A DNA stretch of 64,000 bases from JANNVK01 sp031414415. GTDB lineage: Bacteria; Acidobacteriota; Blastocatellia; Pyrinomonadales; Pyrinomonadaceae. The stretch is from assembly GCA_031414415.1 (NCBI GenBank), contig JANNVK010000102.1:52589-116588 (forward strand), given 5' to 3'. Both the position numbers and the translations under genes were made by a program. How positions within the stretch are numbered: position 1 is the stretch's first letter; each line of letters opens with the position of its first letter. Shown here piece after piece: positions 53,136-62,343 of this stretch. The notes under the pieces are model-generated. The model was not told the origin of the DNA, made no database searches, and was given only the letters and a program-made list of their open reading frames with translations.

Positions 53136-54232
53136 TAATTTAATCCAAGCATTGAATGATCTGATTTTTGTGGAACGGTTTTTGTAATTTTATCAATAAC
53201 TGTTTTTTGCGAAAGTGCGGGTTGCAACGGATTCATATACTGAGTTGGCAACGGCGGAATTTCGCCAAGATTTCTCGCCGCTAACAGTTCAATATCATAA
53301 CCTTCGTGACGAACTCTTTCATCAACATAAAGTAAACTTAGCCCGAGCATCCAAATTGGACTTAAAAAAATCAGACTGGCTTGCGAAATAAGCTGATTAG
53401 CAATGATATACCACATCGGAATTGTGTCGCCATCAAAGCTAAATATTTCAACGCCATTAAGATAAGCAAACCAGCCGAGCGGAACGTAAAGTATTGCGAG
53501 TGCAGAGTATGTTGCCAAAATTGTGAAAACAAACAAGGCGGCAAATCGCTTGACATTTCCGCTGGCAAGACTAAAACTTCGTCCAATTGCTGAAAAAACG
53601 CCTTGTCCCTCAACCAAAATTATTTGCGGAACATATGCAAATCTTGAAGCTAAGAGAAAAAATATAAAAAGTGTTCCTAAAACGACTGCAATACTTAAAA
53701 TAACTCCGACAATCACTCCTAAAATTGTTGAAAATACTGCAATTGCAGCACTCAAAAGAATTGCAAGTGCGGCAAATGTGGCACCGAAATAGAGAATTGG
53801 AACACCAACAAAAGCAAGTATCAAAACTAAAATGACCGATGCAAAAAATAAACTTGGCAAGCGTTTCCAAACATTTAGATAAGTTTCGCGAAAGTTGAGC
53901 GGCTCGAACCATAATAAATGTCTGACAAAATTTCTCGACGCTCCGCCCATTACAATCAAAGTTGCAACGCATTCGGCAAACCAAATAAAAAAATTACCTA
54001 AAATTGAAAGAAACTGAAAATAAAATGAATCATCGTAATAATAAGCAGTTTTGTTTGGAGTAATTGAAGAAATCAAAGCAGTCCACCCAATAGCTAAAAA
54101 AGTAGCTACCAAAATCGGCGGACAAGCAATCGACAAAAGAGTCCAAAAATTTTGCCGATAAAGCCGAATTGATCGATCAATCAAGTCACCAGCACCAAGC
54201 GGTTGAAGATTTTGTGAAAGAATTTTTGCCAT
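53135..54232 (-). CDS. Multi-pass membrane protein of unknown function
   Basis: A 365-aa protein with about six to seven membrane segments. It opens with QPLGAGDLIDRSIRLYRQNF and then WTLLSIACPPILVATFLAIG, a start shared by a family of bacterial membrane proteins commonly encoded beside DUF4129 genes. The segment GQGVFSAIGRSFSLASGNVK lies in a cytoplasmic loop. It is the first gene of the DUF4129-DUF4350-TSUP operon. Function is not known to me. Confidence 0.75.
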   Translation of the reverse strand: MAKILSQNLQPLGAGDLIDRSIRLYRQNFWTLLSIACPPILVATFLAIGWTALISSITPNKTAYYYDDSFYFQFLSILGNFFIWFAECVATLIVMGGASRNFVRHLLWFEPLNFRETYLNVWKRLPSLFFASVILVLILAFVGVPILYFGATFAALAILLSAAIAVFSTILGVIVGVILSIAVVLGTLFIFFLLASRFAYVPQIILVEGQGVFSAIGRSFSLASGNVKRFAALFVFTILATYSALAILYVPLGWFAYLNGVEIFSFDGDTIPMWYIIANQLISQASLIFLSPIWMLGLSLLYVDERVRHEGYDIELLAARNLGEIPPLPTQYMNPLQPALSQKTVIDKITKTVPQKSDHSMLGLN

Positions 54233-54261
54233 CTAATAATTAGAATACTAGCACAAAAAAA

Positions 54262-54289
54262 GAGCATCGACCAAAATTGGTTGATGCTC
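54262..54289 (-). terminator. Rho-independent terminator of the first Oar-like receptor gene
   Basis: GAGCATCGACCAA (54262-54274) pairs with TTGGTTGATGCTC (54277-54289) with one G-U pair. On the minus strand TTTTTTTG follows. The arm GAGCATCAA is shared with the terminator at 58510-58538, so the two receptor genes end in related hairpins. Confidence 0.85.
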
Positions 54290-54314
54290 GAAGTTTTGTG
54301 TTAGAAAGACTTAG

Positions 54315-57300
54315 TTAAAAATTAAATCTGAACATGAAGTCAATCAACCGACCACCTGGATCATTGGTAGTTGAAACATCTTGATAGGCAGAACCATTTG
54401 CAAGTTGACCAAAAGTCAAACCACCAACAGCTGCAGTAACAAGGTCTGCACCAAAACCACCAACACGGAAGTTTGGTTTGTTTAATGCATCAAGGAATGT
54501 CGCTCTAAATTCGATATTCCGTTTCTCACCAAGTTTTATTCTCTTAGCGATTGTTGCATCAAACTTGAAAAATCCAGGACCATAAACAATCAAATTGTTA
54601 TAACCACATTGACCGCTAAATGTTGACTGACAGTTACCAAATCCCGCTGGTGCAAGGAATTTACCTGTCGGTCCGCCAGTTCCAAATGTCGTGCCGTAAC
54701 CATTCGCGTTAGCAATATTAATATCGAATGCTTTTTGTGTATTCAAGATAATATCGTCTGGCAAGAAAGTTACTACATTCGCACCTTTTCGAAGTTTAAT
54801 TGCTTTTTGCAATTCTTTTTTCGTCATGCCTACAATTTGGACATTTCCAAAGCTAAATGGTGAGCCACTCTGCCAACGAACTGTCGGCAGAAATGTCCAT
54901 CCACCAACAACTGCATCAGCTAAACCATTTGCACTTCCAAAGAATTTTCGACCTTTACCAAATGGTAAGTCATAAGTTGCATCAAATTTAAACTGATGCG
55001 AAATATCAAAAACTGCAACGTTTTTCGCTAATTGTCGTCCACCTTCGCGGTGAACAAAATTGGCAAAATTGTCGGAGTTTGATTGGAACGAATCAGATTG
55101 TGCTTTTGACCAAACGTAGCTCGCTTGCACACGAAGTCCAGACGATAACCGACGTCTTACTTCAATAATACCTGAGTCATACCAACTTTTTGCACTATTA
55201 TCCAAAATAAAAGCTCCACCAGTTAAAGTAGTAGAGTTTGCATAAAAGAAGTTTGGCGGTAGCCCGTTAGTAACTGCATTTACTCGACGAGTGGCATTAT
55301 TTTCAATGTTACCTGCAAAGCCTATAACCGATGGGTTATTTCTGGACAATTGGGCTGCAAGTGTAGTATTCACAAACAAAGTTGAGTTATATCTTAGTGG
55401 ATCCAATGGAAAGTAAGTGGCTGCGGAATTGATGTAAGCCAGAATTTTAGGTAAAGGCGATGTTCCAGTTCCTGTTCCAAAATACGCAAACGAGTTACCA
55501 CGACCAGCAGCAATATTTGCATAGAGATTTGATTGTGCTAAAGCATACTCAGAAGCAAATCCATTTTCCACAGTATTTAACTCGTTGATATTATGTTGAC
55601 GGAACAGATTGTTTCCACGATTTCCAACATAACGAAATTCAACTACTGTATTCTTGTCTAGTTCTCTCTGATAACCAAAACTGAACGATGTGACCGAGCC
55701 AGTTTTCAAGTTTGGATCGAAAGCGTTTGCACTATTAGCAGTAGTTAGTGATAAAGGATATGCAGGTGTGGCTAAAAATGAATTACCAGTTAAGTTAATA
55801 TTTCCAGGATCTCTAAGATTACTTCCAACCGTAAGTCCACCAACTGTTAGATTTCTTGCGGCAGAAAGATTACCTCCAGGATTTGCTCCAAGAAGGCTGC
55901 CAATCAAAGCTGTCCCCTCTCGAACATAAGATATTGAATATCCACCACGGAAAACACTTTTTCCACTTTCACCAAATATTGCACGGAGAAAGTTCTTATC
56001 ACCAAAGTTTGGACTCCAAACTGCTCCAACTGTTGGAGCAAAATTCTTTTTATCTTCTTTATAGGCACTTTCACCAATTGGTACGCCAACAACAGTTGGA
56101 ACACGTCCAGTAAGAACACCAGGCTTAAACAAATTACCTTCGCCAGATAATCCATAAACATCAGCGAAACTCGAAAGGCGAGCGTAATTTGCACTTGTGA
56201 CAATATATCCACCTTGGGGCTGCCATCTTAATCCATAGTTTAAAGTAAATGATGGACTAATTTTCCAGCTGTCTTGTGCAAATAAACCATAAGTTCGTTG
56301 CTTCGAAGTTTGAGTTTGTTCTCCATTTAATTTGTAAGTTCCATCACTTGCAAGATAAGCAGTTCCGGCATAGCCAGTTACTCTACCAATTAAAGTTGCA
56401 TACAATGCTTTTGCCTCTGCGATTTGAGTTGCATTTGCACCAGGAAAATTTGTAGCTGACCACAAAGGACTTGCATTTGTAGGATCAGTTGCATCAATTC
56501 CAAAACTAATAGTTGGGACGATTCTGTTTAAAGCAGTTGAAGTAGGTCTAATTTCCTTATACTGTCCGCCAAAATTAATTGAATGAGAACCACGAATCCA
56601 AGTCACAGAATCTGTGAAATCATAAGTTGGAGTATTTCTACTACTGGAAGAGTTACGCGAATAAGGAGTCGTTATACCTGCAGCCCCAATATCTAGTAAA
56701 AACCCATTCGAATATCCAAAATCAGATGCTCCAATGGTTGGGCTAAATGATGATAATCCTGAAGCAACAGCAAATCTAGCTTCATTGATTAAAGTAGGTT
56801 TCAAGGTTGAACGAACTGCCGTTGAATACGAATTTCGTGCAGATCCTTGTGTGTATGCAGGAAAACCCGGAAATCTCTCGTCTTGGCTATTAAGAAAATC
56901 TTTTGACTGAACAAAATTCTGTCTGTTAGTAACAAACTCGAGACTATGGTTCTTTGTTAAATTAAAATCAAAACGCAAAGCTAAGAACTTACGAACTTGT
57001 CCGCCTGACGGTGTAAAGTTATAATTTTGACGGTTGACATCATTTGTAATAGGCGTAAAATTGCCGCTTGTTCCAGTTGCTGATTGAATTCTCGCTAGCA
57101 TCGAAGCAATTGTTGGGTCAATTGATGATACTTGTCCGTTTGCCGCTGCTAAAGTCAACAAATTTCGGGTTGTTGTAACGCCGCCAGCTATGTATGAAAA
57201 ATTACCCAATTGTGCTTGAGGATTTAAAACAATACGAGTTCTACTTTGCGACTCTGGTTGGCGAAACTCTTCATAATTGAAAAAGAAAAAAGCTTTGTCT

Positions 57301-58226
57301 TTTCCTGAATGAATTTTTGGTCCACCCTCGCCAAAGTGTGGAAAAGGTAATGGTCCACCATATCGCCCGCCGTATTGATTCAAACGAACTTTATTGCGGT
57401 AGTCTGGAATAAAACCATTTGCACTTGGTTTCAAATCACGATTGTTATACCAATAAGCTGCATTGAATAGAGTGTTTCTGTGTTGCCAAAAAACTCCTCC
57501 GTTGTATTTGTTAGTTCCACGTTTCGTAACAAATTTGATTTGAACAGCTCCATCGCCACCGCTTTCGGCACCTGGATTCGCAGTTGAAACAGTTACTTCT
57601 TCAATTGCATCAACCCTCGGACGAACAAACGTGAAATATCCATCACTTGAACGTAAAAGATTATCTTGCACGTCAACACCATCAAGAGTAATACTCAAAG
57701 AACCTTTTGGTAATCCGTTTATAGATGATCGACGCGGTGCACCAACACTTGCAGTTCCTGGCAGTAAACCAACAAGATCAAGTGCATCTCGTGAAGCAAT
57801 TGCAGTTTCAGTAATTTGGCGTCCTTGAATGTTAGTACCAACAGTTGCAGTTTGTGTTTGTAAAACTTCACCACCACTTGCAACTTCAACAACTTCGCTG
57901 ATATTTCCGGTTGACAATGAACTGTCAACGGTAACAGGTGTTCCGACATCAACCTTTACGTTGTTAGTAACTGATTTCTTAAATCCATTCGCTGTAACCG
58001 TTACCGTGTAATTACCGTTCGATACTGCTGGCAATTTATAATAACCATCTTCATTAGTAGAAATCGTAAAGTTTTGCCCTGATTCCCCTTTTATGTTGAC
58101 ACTTGCATTTGGAATTACAGAACCGTTAGTGTCAGTAACAGTTCCAGAAATTGACCCTGTATTTTGGGCAAAAACTGATAACGTAAATAAAGCTGTTACC
58201 AGGAATGCCACCGTGATTTTTTTCAT
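54315..58226 (-). CDS. Oar-like TonB-dependent receptor (receptor A)
   Basis: A 1303-aa outer-membrane protein. The signal peptide (ending TLSVFAQ) precedes a carboxypeptidase-regulatory-like domain (about 25-105: SISGTVTDTNGSVIPNASVN). A plug follows (about 115-235: LDGVDVQDNLLRSSDGYFTF, VDAIEEVTVSTANPGAESGG), then a large barrel ending GRLIDFMFRFNF with terminal Phe. The large size and FFFNYEEFRQPESQSRTR are typical of the Oar family, which transports oligosaccharides, peptides or protein-sized cargo; acidobacteria often carry many. It has its own sigma-54 promoter and terminator, unlike the receptor at 12648. Confidence 0.93.
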   Translation of the reverse strand: MKKITVAFLVTALFTLSVFAQNTGSISGTVTDTNGSVIPNASVNIKGESGQNFTISTNEDGYYKLPAVSNGNYTVTVTANGFKKSVTNNVKVDVGTPVTVDSSLSTGNISEVVEVASGGEVLQTQTATVGTNIQGRQITETAIASRDALDLVGLLPGTASVGAPRRSSINGLPKGSLSITLDGVDVQDNLLRSSDGYFTFVRPRVDAIEEVTVSTANPGAESGGDGAVQIKFVTKRGTNKYNGGVFWQHRNTLFNAAYWYNNRDLKPSANGFIPDYRNKVRLNQYGGRYGGPLPFPHFGEGGPKIHSGKDKAFFFFNYEEFRQPESQSRTRIVLNPQAQLGNFSYIAGGVTTTRNLLTLAAANGQVSSIDPTIASMLARIQSATGTSGNFTPITNDVNRQNYNFTPSGGQVRKFLALRFDFNLTKNHSLEFVTNRQNFVQSKDFLNSQDERFPGFPAYTQGSARNSYSTAVRSTLKPTLINEARFAVASGLSSFSPTIGASDFGYSNGFLLDIGAAGITTPYSRNSSSSRNTPTYDFTDSVTWIRGSHSINFGGQYKEIRPTSTALNRIVPTISFGIDATDPTNASPLWSATNFPGANATQIAEAKALYATLIGRVTGYAGTAYLASDGTYKLNGEQTQTSKQRTYGLFAQDSWKISPSFTLNYGLRWQPQGGYIVTSANYARLSSFADVYGLSGEGNLFKPGVLTGRVPTVVGVPIGESAYKEDKKNFAPTVGAVWSPNFGDKNFLRAIFGESGKSVFRGGYSISYVREGTALIGSLLGANPGGNLSAARNLTVGGLTVGSNLRDPGNINLTGNSFLATPAYPLSLTTANSANAFDPNLKTGSVTSFSFGYQRELDKNTVVEFRYVGNRGNNLFRQHNINELNTVENGFASEYALAQSNLYANIAAGRGNSFAYFGTGTGTSPLPKILAYINSAATYFPLDPLRYNSTLFVNTTLAAQLSRNNPSVIGFAGNIENNATRRVNAVTNGLPPNFFYANSTTLTGGAFILDNSAKSWYDSGIIEVRRRLSSGLRVQASYVWSKAQSDSFQSNSDNFANFVHREGGRQLAKNVAVFDISHQFKFDATYDLPFGKGRKFFGSANGLADAVVGGWTFLPTVRWQSGSPFSFGNVQIVGMTKKELQKAIKLRKGANVVTFLPDDIILNTQKAFDINIANANGYGTTFGTGGPTGKFLAPAGFGNCQSTFSGQCGYNNLIVYGPGFFKFDATIAKRIKLGEKRNIEFRATFLDALNKPNFRVGGFGADLVTAAVGGLTFGQLANGSAYQDVSTTNDPGGRLIDFMFRFNF

Positions 58227-58282
58227 ACTATTTGGACTCCTGTGTTTGTCTTAGATTTTAAAACTTATTTTGAAATAACTGA

Positions 58283-58298
58283 GGCAATCAATGTGCCA
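58283..58298 (-). promoter_or_regulatory. Sigma-54 (-24/-12) promoter of receptor A
   Basis: On the minus strand the sequence is TGGCACATTGATTGCC. TGGCAC (58298-58293), five bases, then TTGC (58287-58284) is an exact match to the TGGCAC-N5-TTGC consensus, with GG at -24 and GC at -12. Transcription would start near 58273, giving a leader of about 47 nt to ATG 58226. A GGAGT ribosome-binding site lies ahead of the ATG. Confidence 0.85.
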
Positions 58299-58406
58299 CT
58301 TTTAGAATGTTAGTTGAAAATTACTTAGAAATTTATTTCTTTTGTATGTAATTGATATTTGAAGAGGTTTTAAGTATTTATTGAAAATGATATGAAATAA
58401 ATTATC

Positions 58407-58434
58407 TCAAAATCTTGGATTTAATTTCAAAAAT
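58407..58434 (-). promoter_or_regulatory. Candidate upstream activator site, receptor A
   Basis: A 28-nt segment (plus strand begins TCAAAATCTTGGATTTAA) is repeated at 62301-62328 with one mismatch. It lies 109 bp upstream of the -24 box. Two near-copies of TTCAAAA(A)T inside it start 20 nt apart, about two helical turns, as expected for binding of an NtrC-type activator dimer pair. Role inferred from position and conservation. Confidence 0.6.
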
Positions 58435-58509
58435 GGGAATTTTAAAAAAATCTAGTTAGAATTAATTAAATCAAAAAAATTATGAAATTTAAGGACCTTT
58501 AAACAAAAA

Positions 58510-58538
58510 TAGAGCATCAATTTTTAGTTGATGCTCTA
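58510..58538 (-). terminator. Rho-independent terminator of the second Oar-like receptor gene
   Basis: TAGAGCATCAA (58510-58520) pairs perfectly with TTGATGCTCTA (58528-58538) around a 7-nt loop, and TTTTTG follows on the minus strand. It lies 18 bp past the stop of the gene at 58557, and upstream of the promoter of receptor A. Each receptor gene is thus a separate transcript. Confidence 0.85.
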
Positions 58539-58556
58539 AAAAATAAGATTAAAAAA

Positions 58557-61500
58557 TTAGAAACTAAATCTTAATCCTAGTTGAATAACTCTTGCTTCTC
58601 GTGCACTAGTGTATTTCCCAAAACCAGAAGTAGCAGTTGGGGGAGCAGCACCAGTAGGTAAAGTAAGATTAATTCCTGAGAATTGAGTTCGATTAAGGGC
58701 GTTGAATGCTTCAAATCTAAATTCAATGTTGGTTTTTTCATTCCACAACCTAGTCTTTTTAATAAGAGATAAATTGAATTCATTTATTCCATTATCAAGT
58801 CTAAACTGATTCGCACCAGAAGTTCCCCGTCTTGCACATCCTACTAATGAAGCACATATAACGTTCTTAAATGCTCCAGCATTAAATGCTCTTTCTTGAT
58901 TTTCTTTTGGGTTAGTGAGTGAAAATGTTTCATTTAAATCTGCAAACGAAATTATTCCACCACCTGCACCAATTGAATCAGTTGCATTACCTACAGAAAA
59001 AACCCTTCCAGATTCAAAAATATAAATTCCTCCTAGTTGCCAACCGTCTAATGCTCTTTTTAGGAAAGCATTATCTAATTTTTTAGCAAAAGGAATTTCC
59101 CAAATTGCACTTACAGCAAGTCTATTAGGCACATCATCAGAGCTTAAACCTCTTCCAAATTTTCTGTCTAGCAGATCAAGCTGACCTCTGTTTGTGTCTG
59201 TCCCAGCTGTATCAGTTATAGATTTTGAAAAAGTGTAAGCAACTTGAAAGAGAAGTCCTTTTGTAAAACGCTTTGATAAATCAATTTGAGCAGAATTATA
59301 CCAAGAATTGCCAGCAGCAACTTGTTGAGCAATTCCTAATCCAAAATCAGTATTAACACGTCGTGCATTAACGTTTCCTGCTGCAACAGTAGGCGAAAAT
59401 TGTTGTGCAACTGGAATAGCTGAAGGATAAGCCAATAAAGTTCCGAATGCAGGATTGACTTGTTCGATGGCGTATAATTTTCTACCGCGTGTTCCAGCAT
59501 ACCCAACTCTTAAAACATAATCATCAAAGAAAGATCTTTCAAATGTCAGATTATATTGGTAAGTGTATGGCGTCTTGATTCTCGGATCAATAGCTCTCGA
59601 AAGTTGAGTTAACTTAGTGTTTGCAGCTAATGTTCGTGTTAAAGGACTTACACCTAATGTAGGAGCACTTGCTGTTAGAAACGGATTTACAATGGTAGGT
59701 TGAATTCCGTTGTATAAAGGGAATGGGTCTGCTGCAAAAGGATTAGCTAAGGTTCCACCAAGCTCTCCAAAAAAAGCATTTGTACCTTGAAAGCCTGGTG
59801 CTGTTAATTGCTGTAATGCAGTATCTCCGACAATAGCACCGTAAAAAATTCCAAACCCTCCACGAATTACACTTTGTTGGTTTTTTCCAAAAATATTTGA
59901 AAGAAAACCAGTGACATCTGGAGAATAAGCGAAACCAACTCTTGGAGCAAAATTGTTTAAATCCTTTGCAACTCCTCCGTTTGGAACAACTCCACCAAGA
60001 TCGGGATCTGCATCACCAGGATACAATAATCCAAGAGGTGCTCTAAGACCAGAACCAACTGGTATTGTGACACCTTCAAAAGTTCTCAGTTGTCCTCCAG
60101 ATAAAACAGTTGAACTGAGTCCTCTAGCGGCTGCTGTTGGGCGGTAGAAAGCAACTCGGTTATATTTATCAGTTAAAGGTCCGACATATTCATATCTTAA
60201 ACCGAGAGAAAGTGAAAAGGAGTTTGTTACTTTCCAGTTATCTTGGGCAAATAATGCTCCACCTTCTTGTCTAAAATCTCGTTGTCCATTTGAACCAAAT
60301 TGAATAAAATTAGGAACGCCAATCAAAAGATCAGCAAAATCATTTCCCGAACTGTTTCCGCCAAAGACTCCAGAAAAACCAATTGATCCTTGATTAATAA
60401 AAAGAAAGTCTGTGTTTTGTCGATATTTAGTTCCGTCAAATCCGAACTTAAATCTATGACTTCCAGTTGACCAACTCAAAGAATCTTGAATTTGAAAATT
60501 CTCGGTAATTCTGGCTTGTGGTCCTTGAATAGAGTTTCCTAATGTTAAACCGCGGTCAAACAATCGAATTGAAGGTGGTCCTGCAAATTGTGGTGCTGCC
60601 ACGAAGTTTGCTGTAAAACCAATTTGTGCTGGAGTTGTTGAGTTGGATGGTGCAACCGAAGGCTGATTGTTTCTGCCATAAGATGCAAGAAAAGAGTTTA
60701 CAACACTAGGTCCAAATGTGTAAGTGTGTCTAAACCCATAGTTTTGTGTGGTTCGATTATCTAATCCGCCAAATCCAGGGACTGAGGCACCACCAAAAGC
60801 AAATGGTGTGAGCGCACTAGATTTTGATCGATTGTAAGTACCGCTAAACACTTGTCTTTCGGTAACATATGGATCAAGGCGGATAGTCAAAACGTTCGCA
60901 TTAAATGTTGAATCAGCACCTACTGAAGCTTGACCAGCTGCGTTTGGAGTTGGCAAAAATTGCAGATAATAAGTTGCTATTGGTGAAATACGATTTACTG
61001 GAATCTGTTGTCTGATTGTAGTTCCCGTTGTAGAAACAACAGGGAATGGGTTTCCAGTCGAAGGGTCAATTAATTCCGTACCCAAAGTTCGTGTAAAAAT
61101 TCCTGTCCTTTCTTCGGCAGTTGGAAGATTGCTTATAGTTCGCGTATCTCCAATTAATTGTCGAGTGCCTTCGTAGTCAACGAAGAAGAAAGACTTATTT
61201 TTTCCGCTCCAAATTGTCGGAGTCCCTTCGCCAACCCAAGGTAAAACTATTGGACCGCTAAAATTTCCGCCAAACTGTTTTCTTTCAAATTTGCGTCTGA
61301 AATCGTTTGTAGTTCCTGGTCGAGGACGATCAGTTGGGTCATTTTGGTCAAAGTATCGAGCAGCTGAAAGAAAAGTTGGTCGGTAAAACAATCTTGCATT
61401 GCCGTGATAATTGTTTCCACCACTGCGTGTTACAACGTTTATAATTGAGCCAGAATTTCTTCCAAACTCTGCTTCAGGCACTGATGTCAAAATTCGAAAT

Positions 61501-62114
61501 TCCTGAACAGCATCAGGGCTAGGTTGAGCACCTATTTGACCACCAACAGCAATTTCATTATTATTTCCGCCGTCAAGAGTGAAATTGTTTTCAACGGTTC
61601 TTCCGCCGTTAACTCTTAGTCCGCCAGTGTCAGTTACTCCAGTCTGTAAACCGGCTAATGCAAGAACATTTCGTCCGTTTAATGGTAAATCAATGATTCT
61701 TTTCGGATCAACAGTTGTTCCCAATGTAGGGGTGTCTTTATCAACTAATTCTTGACCAGCAGAAACAGTGATTTCAACATTATTTGTACCAACGGTTAGT
61801 TTAGTTTCTAATCTAACGTTTCGATTTGGTTCAACTCTAACTTCTTTTATGGAGGAAGTAGCAAAACCATTTGCAGAAACTGCAACGCTATAGGTTGAAG
61901 GCTCAACTTCTAAAAACTGAAAGTCTCCAGAATCATTAGAAACTGTTTTATACTCAACTCCTTTATTATTGTCGCGAAGGGTAACTGATGCTCCTGGTAT
62001 GACAGAACCGTTTGGATCTGTAACCGTTCCACTAATTGTTCCTCGTGTTCCTTGAGCAAATAAAGATAATGCAGATAATGCGGTTACCAGTATTGCCAAT
62101 AAAATCTTTTTCAT
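58557..62114 (-). CDS. Oar-like TonB-dependent receptor (receptor B)
   Basis: An 1185-aa protein with the same plan as receptor A. A signal peptide (ending SLFAQG) precedes the regulatory-like domain TISGTVTDPNGSVIPGASVT. The plug has RIIDLPLNGRNVLALAGLQT and VQEFRILTSVPEAEFGRNSG followed by SIINVVTRSGGN. The barrel has DDYVLRVGYAGTRGRKLYAI and ends IQLGLRFSF. The stretch LPLNGRNV is a hallmark of acidobacterial Oar-like receptors. It shares only moderate similarity with receptor A beyond these motifs, so the two probably take up different cargo under common control. Confidence 0.93.
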   Translation of the reverse strand: MKKILLAILVTALSALSLFAQGTRGTISGTVTDPNGSVIPGASVTLRDNNKGVEYKTVSNDSGDFQFLEVEPSTYSVAVSANGFATSSIKEVRVEPNRNVRLETKLTVGTNNVEITVSAGQELVDKDTPTLGTTVDPKRIIDLPLNGRNVLALAGLQTGVTDTGGLRVNGGRTVENNFTLDGGNNNEIAVGGQIGAQPSPDAVQEFRILTSVPEAEFGRNSGSIINVVTRSGGNNYHGNARLFYRPTFLSAARYFDQNDPTDRPRPGTTNDFRRKFERKQFGGNFSGPIVLPWVGEGTPTIWSGKNKSFFFVDYEGTRQLIGDTRTISNLPTAEERTGIFTRTLGTELIDPSTGNPFPVVSTTGTTIRQQIPVNRISPIATYYLQFLPTPNAAGQASVGADSTFNANVLTIRLDPYVTERQVFSGTYNRSKSSALTPFAFGGASVPGFGGLDNRTTQNYGFRHTYTFGPSVVNSFLASYGRNNQPSVAPSNSTTPAQIGFTANFVAAPQFAGPPSIRLFDRGLTLGNSIQGPQARITENFQIQDSLSWSTGSHRFKFGFDGTKYRQNTDFLFINQGSIGFSGVFGGNSSGNDFADLLIGVPNFIQFGSNGQRDFRQEGGALFAQDNWKVTNSFSLSLGLRYEYVGPLTDKYNRVAFYRPTAAARGLSSTVLSGGQLRTFEGVTIPVGSGLRAPLGLLYPGDADPDLGGVVPNGGVAKDLNNFAPRVGFAYSPDVTGFLSNIFGKNQQSVIRGGFGIFYGAIVGDTALQQLTAPGFQGTNAFFGELGGTLANPFAADPFPLYNGIQPTIVNPFLTASAPTLGVSPLTRTLAANTKLTQLSRAIDPRIKTPYTYQYNLTFERSFFDDYVLRVGYAGTRGRKLYAIEQVNPAFGTLLAYPSAIPVAQQFSPTVAAGNVNARRVNTDFGLGIAQQVAAGNSWYNSAQIDLSKRFTKGLLFQVAYTFSKSITDTAGTDTNRGQLDLLDRKFGRGLSSDDVPNRLAVSAIWEIPFAKKLDNAFLKRALDGWQLGGIYIFESGRVFSVGNATDSIGAGGGIISFADLNETFSLTNPKENQERAFNAGAFKNVICASLVGCARRGTSGANQFRLDNGINEFNLSLIKKTRLWNEKTNIEFRFEAFNALNRTQFSGINLTLPTGAAPPTATSGFGKYTSAREARVIQLGLRFSF

Positions 62115-62169
62115 AAAACTTTAACTCCTATTTTTTTACTACAATTTGAATAATTGCTTAAAAATACAG

Positions 62170-62184
62170 GCAAACATTGTGCCA
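62170..62184 (-). promoter_or_regulatory. Sigma-54 (-24/-12) promoter of receptor B
   Basis: On the minus strand TGGCAC (62184-62179), then AATGT, then TTGC (62173-62170): an exact match to TGGCAC-N5-TTGC. The predicted start near 62158 leaves a leader of about 45 nt to ATG 62114, nearly the same as for receptor A. A GGAGT ribosome-binding site follows. Confidence 0.85.
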
Positions 62185-62278
62185 ATTAAACCCCCTTGTT
62201 TAATATCTATTTTTTTGCATTTAAAGGTTTTGAATTTGTTGAAAAGATTGCATTTACAGGGGTTTTATACAAAAAAAT

Positions 62279-62302
62279 GAAATAGCAATATTTTGCTATT
62301 TC
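62279..62302 (-). terminator. Rho-independent terminator of the sigma-54 activator gene
   Basis: GAAATAGCAA (62279-62288) pairs perfectly with TTGCTATTTC (62293-62302) around a TATT loop. On the minus strand ATTTTTTT follows. It lies 42 bp after the activator stop and upstream of the receptor B promoter, so the activator and receptor B are separate transcripts. Confidence 0.85.
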
Positions 62303-62328
62303 AAAATCTTGGATTTAAGTTCAAAAAT
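62301..62328 (-). promoter_or_regulatory. Candidate upstream activator site, receptor B
   Basis: This 28-nt segment is the second copy of the element at 58407-58434 (27 of 28 identical). It lies 117 bp upstream of the -24 box of receptor B and abuts the activator gene's terminator. The same relation to both sigma-54 promoters supports a binding site for a sigma-54 activator, most simply the product of 62344-63753. Confidence 0.6.
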
Positions 62329-62343
62329 TTAACTTCTCTTCAA

